A DNA stretch of 64,000 nucleotides from Kitasatospora aureofaciens (lineage in GTDB: Bacteria > Actinomycetota > Actinomycetes > Streptomycetales > Streptomycetaceae), in the NCBI RefSeq assembly GCF_001188955.3, contig NZ_JPRF03000031.1, forward strand, positions 27,036 to 91,035. The letters run 5' to 3'. The translations under genes were made by a program, and so were the position numbers. Of the stretch, positions 17,375 to 24,132 are shown one piece after another; position 1 is the stretch's first letter, and each line of letters starts with the position of its first letter. Below the pieces are notes generated by a model. The model saw nothing but the letters and a program-made list of their open reading frames with translations, ran no database searches and had not been told where the DNA came from.

Positions 17375-19642
17375 ATGGAACGCATGCAGGAAGACCTCTT
17401 GAGCGGCAGCCCGTACGACGCCCCCCACGGCTCCCCCTGGGCCGACCCCGGCGCCGCCACCGGCCCCGACGCCGTGCTCGCCGGGCTCGACCCCGAACAG
17501 CGCGCCGTCGCCACCGCCCTGCACGGCCCCGTCTGCGTCCTCGCCGGCGCCGGCACCGGCAAGACCCGCGCCATCACCCACCGCATCGCCTACGGCGTGC
17601 GCAGCGGCGTCTACCAGCCCGCACAGGTCCTCGCGGTCACCTTCACCGCCCGCGCCGCCGGCGAGATGCGCGGCCGACTGCGCCAGCTCGGCGCCGACGG
17701 CGTCCAGGCCCGCACCTTCCACGCCGCCGCCCTGCGCCAGCTCCAGTACTTCTGGCCCCGCGCCGTCGGCGGCCCGGTGCCCCAGCTCCTCGAACGCAAG
17801 GTCCAGCTCGTCGCGGAGGCCGCCGGCCGTTGCGGACTGCGCGTCCAGCGCACCGAACTGCGCGACCTCACCGCCGAGATCGAATGGGCCAAGGTCACCC
17901 AGACCTCCCCCGAGGACTACCCCGCCGCCGTCGCCAAGTCCGGCCGCGAAGCCCCCCGCGACCCCGCCGAGACCGCCCAGGTCTACCGCGTCTACGAGGA
18001 GACCAAGAGCCGTCGCGGCAACATCGACTTCGAGGACGTCCTGCTCCTCACCGCCGCCATCCTGGAGGACCGCCCCGACATCGCCGAGCAGGTCCGCAAC
18101 CAGTACCGGCACTTCACCGTCGACGAGTACCAGGACGTCTCCCCGCTCCAGCAGCGCCTGCTCGACCAGTGGACCGGCCCCGGCGGCGGCGCCAGCCTCT
18201 GCGTCGTCGGCGACGCCAGCCAGACCATCTACTCCTTCACCGGCGCCACCCCCGACTACCTGCTGAACTTCCGCAGCCGCCACCCCGACGCCACCGTCGT
18301 CAAGCTCGTCCGCGACTACCGCTCCACCCCCCAGGTCGTCCACCTCGCCAACGGACTGCTCGCCCAGGCCCGCGGCGAGGCCGCCCGCCACCGCCTCGAA
18401 CTCGTCTCCCAGCGCGAGGCCGGCCCCGAACCCGTCTACACCGAGTACGAGGACGAACCCACCGAGGCCGAGACCACCGCCCGCCGGATCAGGGACCTCC
18501 TCGCCACCGGCGTGCGCGCCAGCGAGATCGCCGTCCTGTTCCGCACCAACGGCCAGTCCGAGGTCTACGAACAGGCCCTCGCCGACCTCGGCGTCCCCTA
18601 CCAGCTCAAGGGCGCAGAACGGTTCTTCGAACGCCCCGAGGTCCGCGACGCCGGCGTCCTGCTGCGCGGCGCCGCCCGCGCCGCCGCCGACCCGCTCACC
18701 GCCGGCGCCCCCGACCTCGCCGGCCAGGTCCGCGCCGTCCTCGCCAGCCGCGGCTTCACCCCCGAACCGCCCGCGGGCTCCGGTGCCGTCCGCGACCGCT
18801 GGGAATCCCTCGCCGCCCTCGTCCGCCTCGCCGAGGAGTTCGAGCGCACCCGCACCGCCGAAGGCCTCGGCACCGACCTCGCCGCCTACGTCGCCGAACT
18901 CGACGCCCGCGCCGCCGCCCAGCACGCCCCCGCCGTCGAAGGCGTCACCCTCGCCTCCCTGCACGCCGCCAAGGGCCTCGAATGGGACGCCGTCTTCCTC
19001 GTCGGCCTCACCGAGGGCACCCTGCCGATCATCTACGCCAAGACCGACGAACAGATCGAGGAGGAACGCCGCCTCCTCTACGTCGGCGTCACCCGCGCCC
19101 GCAAGCACCTCAGCCTCTCCTGGGCCCTCTCCCGCTCCCCGGGCGGCCGCGCCTCCCGCAAGCCCAGCCGCTTCATGGACGGGCTGCGCCCCGGCTCCTC
19201 CGCCCCGGGCGCACGCACCGGCGCGCGGGGCGGGCGGGGTGGCGTCGAGCCCGGCGAGCGCTCGGCCGCCCGGCGGGTCCGCGGCCCGGTCAAGTGCCGG
19301 GTCTGCGACAAGCCGCTCACCGATGCCGTCGAACGCAAGCTGCGCCGCTGCGAGGACTGCCCGTCCACGATGGACGAGGCGCTGTACGAGCGGCTGCGCG
19401 AGTGGCGGGCCCGGCAGGCGAAGAAGCAGGGCGCCCCGGCGTACGTGGTGTTCACCGACGCGACCCTGATGGCGATCGCCGAGGACGTGCCCGCCGGCCG
19501 CCAGGAACTGGCCCTGATCTCGGGGGTCGGCGCCATGAAGCTGGACAAGTACGGGGCCGCCGTGCTCTCGTTGTGCGCGGGGGAGGAGCCCGAGGAGGAT
19601 CCGGACGGCGTCGAGGACGACGGTCCGGTCGATCCGGCGTGA
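17375..19642 (+). CDS. uvrD2: ATP-dependent DNA helicase UvrD2 (UvrD core + Cys4 + HRDC)
   Basis: 755-aa 3'-5' DNA helicase. Walker A AGAGTGKTRAI, TARAAGEM (Ia), FTVDEYQDVSPLQ (Walker B), VVGDASQTIYSFTGA (III), SLHAAKGLEW (V) and LLYVGVTRARKHL (VI) are intact. The C-terminal architecture is that of actinobacterial UvrD2: a tetracysteine motif (CRVCDKPL and CEDC, about 645-665) and a terminal HRDC domain (about 680-740, TDATLMAIAEDVPAGRQELA). I start at the ATG giving MERMQEDLLSG; an ATG 9 bp downstream is also possible, and the longer frame has no better start. Likely role in DNA repair or replication restart. Confidence 0.92.
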   Translation: MERMQEDLLSGSPYDAPHGSPWADPGAATGPDAVLAGLDPEQRAVATALHGPVCVLAGAGTGKTRAITHRIAYGVRSGVYQPAQVLAVTFTARAAGEMRGRLRQLGADGVQARTFHAAALRQLQYFWPRAVGGPVPQLLERKVQLVAEAAGRCGLRVQRTELRDLTAEIEWAKVTQTSPEDYPAAVAKSGREAPRDPAETAQVYRVYEETKSRRGNIDFEDVLLLTAAILEDRPDIAEQVRNQYRHFTVDEYQDVSPLQQRLLDQWTGPGGGASLCVVGDASQTIYSFTGATPDYLLNFRSRHPDATVVKLVRDYRSTPQVVHLANGLLAQARGEAARHRLELVSQREAGPEPVYTEYEDEPTEAETTARRIRDLLATGVRASEIAVLFRTNGQSEVYEQALADLGVPYQLKGAERFFERPEVRDAGVLLRGAARAAADPLTAGAPDLAGQVRAVLASRGFTPEPPAGSGAVRDRWESLAALVRLAEEFERTRTAEGLGTDLAAYVAELDARAAAQHAPAVEGVTLASLHAAKGLEWDAVFLVGLTEGTLPIIYAKTDEQIEEERRLLYVGVTRARKHLSLSWALSRSPGGRASRKPSRFMDGLRPGSSAPGARTGARGGRGGVEPGERSAARRVRGPVKCRVCDKPLTDAVERKLRRCEDCPSTMDEALYERLREWRARQAKKQGAPAYVVFTDATLMAIAEDVPAGRQELALISGVGAMKLDKYGAAVLSLCAGEEPEEDPDGVEDDGPVDPA

Positions 19643-19742
19643 GCCGGCACGGGCGCGGTCCAGGGGACTGCTCGGGGGACTTCGCAACCGCTGCGGAACG
19701 TCGCGCGGATCCTGCCGTCGACGGCGCCGCGTGAACTCGCGT

Positions 19743-19790
19743 GAAAAATAGTTTGCGCGGCATACCGGGAGCGCAATAGCCTGCCGGGGC
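19743..19790 (+). promoter_or_regulatory. WblC/WhiB7-type promoter of the wblC leader
   Basis: An A-rich block GAAAAATA (19743-19750) lies just upstream of a -35 TTGCGC (19753-19758); an 18-bp spacer leads to TAGCCT (19777-19782). WhiB7/WblC-activated promoters carry a short AT-rich tract directly upstream of the -35 that the AT-hook contacts, so this looks autoactivated. Expected start is near 19789. It is the most AT-rich stretch nearby. Confidence 0.75.
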
Positions 19791-19934
19791 GGTCAAGGGG
19801 ACGCGGTCGCACGGGGTCACACCTGTGCCGATCTCCCTCGCCCCGCAGCTTCACCAGCTTCACCGAGACAGACATCCGAACATTCGGAGCCCGGGGAACC
19901 AGGCTCCGCGAGACGCCGAGAGGAGGCGAAGACA

Positions 19935-20393
19935 GTGGGAAACATCATGATCACCAAAATGACTGGCCAGACCGTTGTCGCTGCCTCCCTGCGTGCCGCC
20001 CGTCTGCGGGCGCTCGCCGAGCTCGGTGGAACCGGTCTGGGTCTCGACGCCACCGGTGTCTCCGTCGCCTCCGCTGTCAGTGGTCTTGGACACACTGATC
20101 TGTGCCTCACGGGCGGCAGGAGTGTCGAAGGCACCGCTGTCGAGACCGGTCTGTCCCGTGACTGGGCGTCGGTCGACGCGTCGCGTCCCGAGCGCGATGA
20201 GCGACCGACCCAGGCACCGAAGGCGGCCGTAGCCGCCGCCATGCATGGCGGCTATGCGCAGGTCATCGGTGCCGGAAACGCCCAGAAGCAGAACGAGCAG
20301 CAGATCAACCAGGCCACGGCCGCCTTTATCGGCGCCAAGGCCATCCGGATGCGGGCCTTCCGCGGGCCTGAACCCTGGAGAGAACGAACCTGA
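19935..20393 (+). CDS. Leader ORF (uORF) upstream of wblC, 152 aa
   Basis: GTG start with a near-ideal AGGAGG 8 nt upstream, the strongest Shine-Dalgarno sequence in this region; stop TGA at 20391-20393. The peptide starts MGNIMITKMTGQTVV, has an Ala/Arg-rich amphipathic segment near residues 18-30 and a Gln/Asn-rich patch (GNAQKQNEQQINQ, about 113-125), and ends RMRAFRGPEPWRERT. I recognise no domain. Codon choice is less G/C-biased at third positions than in neighbouring genes, as expected if RNA structure or regulation constrains it. It overlaps the antiterminator left arm, so its translation is probably the sensor for wblC. An 18-bp palindrome (20235-20252, centre ATGCAT) lies inside. Whether the peptide has its own function is unknown. 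Confidence 0.6.
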   Translation: MGNIMITKMTGQTVVAASLRAARLRALAELGGTGLGLDATGVSVASAVSGLGHTDLCLTGGRSVEGTAVETGLSRDWASVDASRPERDERPTQAPKAAVAAAMHGGYAQVIGAGNAQKQNEQQINQATAAFIGAKAIRMRAFRGPEPWRERT

Positions 20394-20416
20394 GCCAGCC
20401 TCAGGTCGGCACCTCC

Positions 20417-20464
20417 AGGGCCGCGGAACCCGTCACACCGGGATCCGCGGCCCTTCTGTTTTGT
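20417..20464 (+). terminator. Attenuator terminator before wblC
   Basis: 16-bp stem AGGGCCGCGGAACCCG / CGGGATCCGCGGCCCT with one mismatch (A-A) and loop TCACAC, followed by TCTGTTTTGT. It lies 24 nt after the leader ORF stop and 99 nt before the wblC start, so it is a conditional rather than end-of-operon terminator. Confidence 0.88.
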
Positions 20465-20562
20465 CCGGTACGCAAGACCACCCCAGGCCCTCCGGGGCCT
20501 CCGGCCCAGCACCACCAGTCCACTGGGCCGGAACCACTGAGAAGACGAGGAAGACGCCCACA

Positions 20563-20931
20563 GTGTCCACGGTCATCACGCCGCCCATCCCGTCCGTACC
20601 GCCGACAAGCCAGATCACCAAGGCCGACCAGGCCGACCCTCCGGAGGTTCCGTTCATGCAGCTCAACTCGATCGAGCAGGCCGAGGCGCTCGGTCTCCCC
20701 ATCCCTTGCCGCGCCTTCGACCCCGAGGTCTTCTTCGCCGAGACGCCCGCCGACGTCGAGTACGCGAAGTCCCTCTGCGGCACCTGCCCGGTGAAGGAGG
20801 CCTGCCTCGCCGGCGCCCTGGAGCGTCGCGAGCCGTGGGGCGTCTGGGGCGGCGAGCTGTTCGTCCAGGGTGTCGTCGTGGCCCGCAAGCGGCCGCGTGG
20901 GCGTCCGCGCAAGACCGAGGTCATGGCGTGA
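20563..20931 (+). CDS. wblC: WhiB-family transcriptional activator WblC (WhiB7)
   Basis: 122-aa [4Fe-4S] regulator that activates intrinsic antibiotic-resistance genes together with the principal sigma factor. Cluster ligands are Cys49, Cys72, Cys75 and Cys81 (CGTCPVKEAC); the sigma-interacting turn is GVWGG (93-97). The C-terminal AT-hook RGRPRK (112-117) is diagnostic of WblC/WhiB7 among WhiB proteins. The GTG start at MSTVITPPIPS is chosen because GAGGAAG lies about 10 nt upstream and the length matches WblC; the frame stays open far upstream but that passes through the attenuator. Likely induced by ribosome-targeting antibiotics through the leader and by itself. A small gene overlaps its stop. 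Confidence 0.95.
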   Translation: MSTVITPPIPSVPPTSQITKADQADPPEVPFMQLNSIEQAEALGLPIPCRAFDPEVFFAETPADVEYAKSLCGTCPVKEACLAGALERREPWGVWGGELFVQGVVVARKRPRGRPRKTEVMA

Positions 20932-21329
20932 ACCCCGCCGAGCACGTCAGGGCCGTCCGCCGGGGCGAGCAGCCCCCGCTGGACACCGCCCTCCGCCGGT
21001 CCGTACGGATCGCCGCCGCCAAGGCCGACACAGCGGCCAGCACCCGCCCATTCCCGAGCACGCACCACGAGCAGGACCACCACATGACCCCCGCCGCCAT
21101 CGATCCCACCGTCCGCGCCGAGCAGACCACTGAACTTCAGATCCAGAACAGGACCCTCGAAATGCAACTCCTGCATGAATCCCTGGCCCGTGCCCATATG
21201 CAAGACAGGCTCCACGAGGCCGAGGAACAACGCCTCGTCAGCCGGGTCGTCCGGGCGCGCAAGCTCCGGCAGCGGGCCGAGCGGGCCTCCATGCGGGCGC
21301 GCAAGGCGCTCGCCGTCGCGCTGATGTAG
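20928..21329 (+). CDS. Small coiled-coil protein coupled to wblC
   Basis: 133 aa from a GTG whose GTGA overlaps the wblC stop; an alternative ATG at 21084 gives 81 aa. The C-terminal part (ELQIQNRTLEMQLLHESLAR, LHEAEEQRLVSRVVRARKL) is a charged heptad-like helix likely to form a coiled coil and ends in a basic segment; the N-terminal part is low complexity. No family recognised. The overlap suggests translation coupled to wblC and a related role, but the function is unknown. Confidence 0.6.
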   Translation: MNPAEHVRAVRRGEQPPLDTALRRSVRIAAAKADTAASTRPFPSTHHEQDHHMTPAAIDPTVRAEQTTELQIQNRTLEMQLLHESLARAHMQDRLHEAEEQRLVSRVVRARKLRQRAERASMRARKALAVALM

Positions 21330-21363
21330 GCGCACCGCCGCTGATCCGACTGACCCCCGTCGT

Positions 21364-21403
21364 GCCGCAGGCCGCCCCCCGTTCGAGGGGAGCGGCCTGC
21401 GGC
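21364..21403. terminator. Bidirectional terminator between convergent genes
   Basis: Perfect 12-bp stem GCCGCAGGCCGC / GCGGCCTGCGGC enclosing an inner CCCC/GGGG pairing and a GTTCGA loop. No T-tract on either side. It lies between the wblC-linked gene and the convergent ABC1 kinase gene. Confidence 0.75.
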
Positions 21404-21446
21404 CGTTGCGGTCGGCTGCCGTTGTCGGTCGTCCTTGGGTGCTCCC

Positions 21447-22871
21447 TCAGGGACGGGCGGGCTTGGTGGTCGTCCTGGCCGGCGCCGTGGTGTGCTTCGC
21501 GGGCCCGGCCGCCTTGGCCGGGTTCGCGGCCTTCGCAGGCGGCTCGTCGGAGAACTCGGGCAGCCACTCCAGCATCTCGGCGCGGAACGGTGCCTTGGCG
21601 CCCAGCTGGCACAGCACCCCGATGGTGCTCAGCGTCACCCGGTGGATCAGCAGGTACGCGGGGGGCAGGTTCAGCTGCTTGCCCAGGTTGTAGGCGGGAG
21701 AGCGCGGATCGGCGATCCGGGCCGCCTGGGCGCGCATCCAGGCCCGGGTGAAGTGGAAACTGTCCACGGCAGCCGGCTCGATGATCGGCAGCAGATAGTC
21801 CAGCACCGCGTCCGGGTCCAGCTGGATCGAGGGCTTCACGAAGCCCTCCTCGCGGAGCATCTTCAGCACGCCCGCGGCGTCCCCGGCCAGTGCCATCCGC
21901 AGCGAGGCCCCGATCGGCGCGGGCAGCCCGCCCGGCAGCCGGTCCACCGTGCCGAAGTCCAGCACCCCGAGCCGCCATCCCTCGGCCGGGCCGTCGTCCT
22001 TCAGCAGCCGGAAGTTGCCCGGGTGGGGGTCGGCGTGCAGCAGACCGGTCCGGGACGGCCCGGCGAACAGGAACCGGGCCAGCAGCTGCCCGGCGCGGTC
22101 ACGCTCCTCCTGGGTGCCGTTCGCGATCACCTCGGCCAGCGGGGTGCCGTCCATCCACTCGGTTACCAGCACCTGGTCGGCCTGTGCCACCACGACCGGC
22201 ACCACGATGTCCGGGTCGCCGGCGAACTCCTCGGCGTGCCGACGCTGGGCCTGGGCCTCCAGCTCGTAGTCCAGCTCCTCCGAGACGCGCTCGCGCAGCT
22301 CGTTGATCAGCGGCTTGATGTCCAGCCCGGGGATCAGCGGGCCGACCAGCCAGGCCACCCGGCTCAGCTGGGAGAGGTCGGCGAGCAGCGCGTCGCCCGC
22401 GCCCGGGTACTGCACCTTGACCGCAACCTGCCTGCCGTCGTGCCAGACCGCCCGGTGCACCTGGCCGATCGAGGCGGCCGCCGCCGGGCGGTCGTCGAAC
22501 TCCAGGAACAGCTCGCGCCAGTTGCTCCCGAGCCGCTGGGCGAGCGCGGTGTGCACCTTGGCGGCGGGCATCGGGGGAGCGGCGTCCTGCAGCTTGGTGA
22601 GCGCGGCCCGGTACGGCCCGGCGACCTCCTCGGGCAGGGCGGCCTCGAAGACGGACAACACCTGCCCGAACTTCATCGCCCCGCCCTTGAGCTCGCCCAG
22701 GACCTTGAACAGCTGGTCGGCGGTGGCCTGCTGGAGCTCGGCCGTCACCACCTCGGCGGATCGGCCGCCTATGCGCTTGCCCAGTCCGAGCGTGGCGCGG
22801 CCGGCTATCCCCAGCGGCAGGGCGGCGAGCCGTGCCGTGCGGGTCACTGCCTTGCGCGGAAGATCGCTCAC
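21447..22871 (-). CDS. ABC1/UbiB (AarF) family atypical kinase
   Basis: 474-aa member of the ABC1/ADCK/UbiB family. Family marks: ELKGGAMKFGQ (the KxGQ motif), the Ala-rich nucleotide loop AAAASIGQVHRA, VAVKVQYPG (catalytic Lys), EELDYELEAQ, LLHADPHPGNF (catalytic Asp/Asn loop) and LGVLDFGTVD (DFG). C-terminal low-complexity Ala/Lys/Pro tail. Start at the GTG giving MSDLPRKAVTRTARL, with GGAGG 5 nt upstream; an upstream TTG is less likely. These proteins act in quinone or lipid metabolism as ATPase-like enzymes, but the substrate in actinobacteria is not settled. The next 240 bp upstream contain no gene. Confidence 0.88.
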   Translation of the reverse strand: MSDLPRKAVTRTARLAALPLGIAGRATLGLGKRIGGRSAEVVTAELQQATADQLFKVLGELKGGAMKFGQVLSVFEAALPEEVAGPYRAALTKLQDAAPPMPAAKVHTALAQRLGSNWRELFLEFDDRPAAAASIGQVHRAVWHDGRQVAVKVQYPGAGDALLADLSQLSRVAWLVGPLIPGLDIKPLINELRERVSEELDYELEAQAQRRHAEEFAGDPDIVVPVVVAQADQVLVTEWMDGTPLAEVIANGTQEERDRAGQLLARFLFAGPSRTGLLHADPHPGNFRLLKDDGPAEGWRLGVLDFGTVDRLPGGLPAPIGASLRMALAGDAAGVLKMLREEGFVKPSIQLDPDAVLDYLLPIIEPAAVDSFHFTRAWMRAQAARIADPRSPAYNLGKQLNLPPAYLLIHRVTLSTIGVLCQLGAKAPFRAEMLEWLPEFSDEPPAKAANPAKAAGPAKHTTAPARTTTKPARP

Positions 22872-23110
22872 CCGGGCCTCCAATCGCCTGGCCCCCCGAC
22901 ACCGGACGGCCCACCATCACTAGGCCATTGTGCCCGCTTCCTGGTCTGCTCCCGCCGGTATTTCACGGGGGACGACGGGCGGTGGCCTTCCTTTGCGGGG
23001 AGCTGGGCGGCTCGGTCTGGTGGGGAGTCGCCGGTGGCGGACTCGGTCGTGCGGGCGGTGGCCTGGTGTGGGCCGGGCGGCGGTGCGGGGTGATGCTGTT
23101 TCGGTGGTCG

Positions 23111-23143
23111 TCACAGGAAGTCGGCGGGGCCGACTTCCTGTGA
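23111..23143 (-). terminator. Terminator after the DHFR-like gene
   Basis: Perfect 14-bp stem TCACAGGAAGTCGG / CCGACTTCCTGTGA with a 5-nt loop, 9 bp past the stop codon. No clear T-tract. Confidence 0.8.
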
Positions 23144-23152
23144 CGTGGGGTG

Positions 23153-23755
23153 TCAGGCGTCGGCTTGGGTGGCGCGGCGGTAAGTGGCCAGGTGGACGCC
23201 GGTCCTGGCGGTCGTGGTGGAGACCAGCTCCAGGGTGCGCCGCACGCCGTCGGCCGGGAAGAGCGACTTGCCGCCGCCGAGCAGTACGGGCATCACCATG
23301 AGCCGGAGTTCGTCCACCAGGTCCTCGCCGAGGAGGGAGCGGACGAGGGTCGGGCTGCCCATGATCAGCAGATCCCCGCCGTCGGCCGCGCGTTGCCCCC
23401 GGATCCAATCGACGGCCGCGGTGCCAGGGACGAGGGTGCTGTTCGTCCAGGTGAGGTCAGCTTCGTCGAGGGTGTCGGAGACGACGTACTTCTTGATCGA
23501 GTTCATCCGGTCGGCGAGCGGGTCGCCGGCCCGCTCGGGCCAGGCGGCGGCCATGGTGCGCCAGGTGCGGCGGCCGAACAGCAGGGCGTCGGTGCTGCTC
23601 ATCGCCTCGTTGATGAACGGGCCGATGGTCTCCGGGTCGAAGAACGGGTGGGACCAGCCGCCGTGGGCGAAGCCTCCGTCGGTGTCCTCCTGCGGGGCGC
23701 CGGGGGCCTGGACGACGCCATCGAGGCTGATGAACTCGCTGATCACGATGCGCAT
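23153..23755 (-). CDS. Dihydrofolate reductase family protein (RibD C-terminal-like)
   Basis: 200-aa protein of the DHFR/RibD reductase fold. Typical elements: MRIVISEFISLDGVVQAPG (N-terminal strand with SLDG), DALLFGRRTWRTMA, KKYVVSDTL, a nucleotide-binding loop GDLLIMGSPTLVRSLL and LVDELRLMVMPVLLGGGKSLF. These YwjB/YyaP-like proteins are NADPH-dependent reductases of mostly unknown substrate; true folate reductase is unlikely. ATG start with GGAGGAG 8 nt upstream. Single gene with its own terminator. Confidence 0.9.
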   Translation of the reverse strand: MRIVISEFISLDGVVQAPGAPQEDTDGGFAHGGWSHPFFDPETIGPFINEAMSSTDALLFGRRTWRTMAAAWPERAGDPLADRMNSIKKYVVSDTLDEADLTWTNSTLVPGTAAVDWIRGQRAADGGDLLIMGSPTLVRSLLGEDLVDELRLMVMPVLLGGGKSLFPADGVRRTLELVSTTTARTGVHLATYRRATQADA

Positions 23756-23833
23756 GGGGTGCTCCTCCGGTGGCTTGCTCGGGGTTGTGCAATGGAGACC
23801 GGGGGGCCGGGCGAGACTCATTGCCCGTAAGTA

Positions 23834-23847
23834 GTGACCCTGGTCAC
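23834..23847. promoter_or_regulatory. Inverted repeat GTGACC-N2-GGTCAC
   Basis: Perfect 6-bp arms with a 2-bp centre, about 80 bp upstream of the minus-strand DHFR-like gene. A plausible operator. The surrounding gap (23756-24132) is C-rich and otherwise holds only the inverted repeat at 23983-24015; no gene is seen. Confidence 0.35.
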
Positions 23848-23982
23848 ATTGTTGACGCTTCGGGGGCCCGCCCCCCTCCCCCCACCCCCCCGCTCGCCCT
23901 CCTCCTCCCGCCTCACCCGCCAGCTGCCCACCCGCCTCCAGCCCTCGCTCCGCTCCTTCGGAACAGCGGCTCCGCCTCTCCC

Positions 23983-24015
23983 GGCCCGCGCCCTGCCCCG
24001 GGCAGGGCGCGGGCC
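23983..24015 (-). terminator. 33-nt inverted repeat downstream of the ThiF-like gene
   Basis: Arms GGCCCGCGCCCTGCCC and GGGCAGGGCGCGGGCC pair perfectly over 16 bp with a single central base. It lies about 120 bp past the ThiF-like stop on the minus strand and probably terminates it. No T-tract. Confidence 0.55.
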
Positions 24016-24132
24016 ATGGGCTCACCTGGCCGGGCGTTCCGCCCGTTTCGGTCGGGGCCTCAGGTCGGGCGGCTGCTGAGCCCTGCAGCCGCCGGGCCCG
24101 GGCCCGGTACCTTGCTCGTTCCTCGCTCCCTC

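Larger units (their letters stand above)
19789..20562 (+). promoter_or_regulatory. wblC 5' leader with ribosome-dependent attenuator
   Basis: About 774 nt of leader precede wblC. It holds a translated-looking upstream ORF (19935-20393), an intrinsic terminator (20417-20464) and a competing antiterminator. The antiterminator left arm is TTCCGCGG (20358-20365) plus CCCTGGAG (20373-20380), both inside the last codons of the upstream ORF; the right arm is CTCCAGGG-CCGCGGAA (20413-20428), which contains the left arm of the terminator. A small hairpin CCTGAG/CTCAGG (20389-20405), including the ORF stop, lies between. A ribosome completing the ORF would cover the left arm and allow termination; one stalled earlier would leave it free and give read-through. 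Base pairing is seen; the switch is inferred from this and from known uORF control of wblC/whiB7. Confidence 0.82.

Noticed and set aside
17150..19687. 845-aa open frame on the minus strand opposite uvrD2, and similar very long antisense or out-of-frame frames (195-4712, 36275-38578, 32955-36002, 41990-44473)
   Set aside because: They are by-products of very high G+C composition: low-complexity Gly/Ala/Arg proteins with no motif or ribosome site, lying over genes with complete family signatures.
20245..20562. N-terminal extension of wblC (frame open from 20245)
   Set aside because: It would translate through the attenuator terminator, lacks a ribosome site, and exceeds normal WblC length; the GTG at 20563 has a good Shine-Dalgarno.
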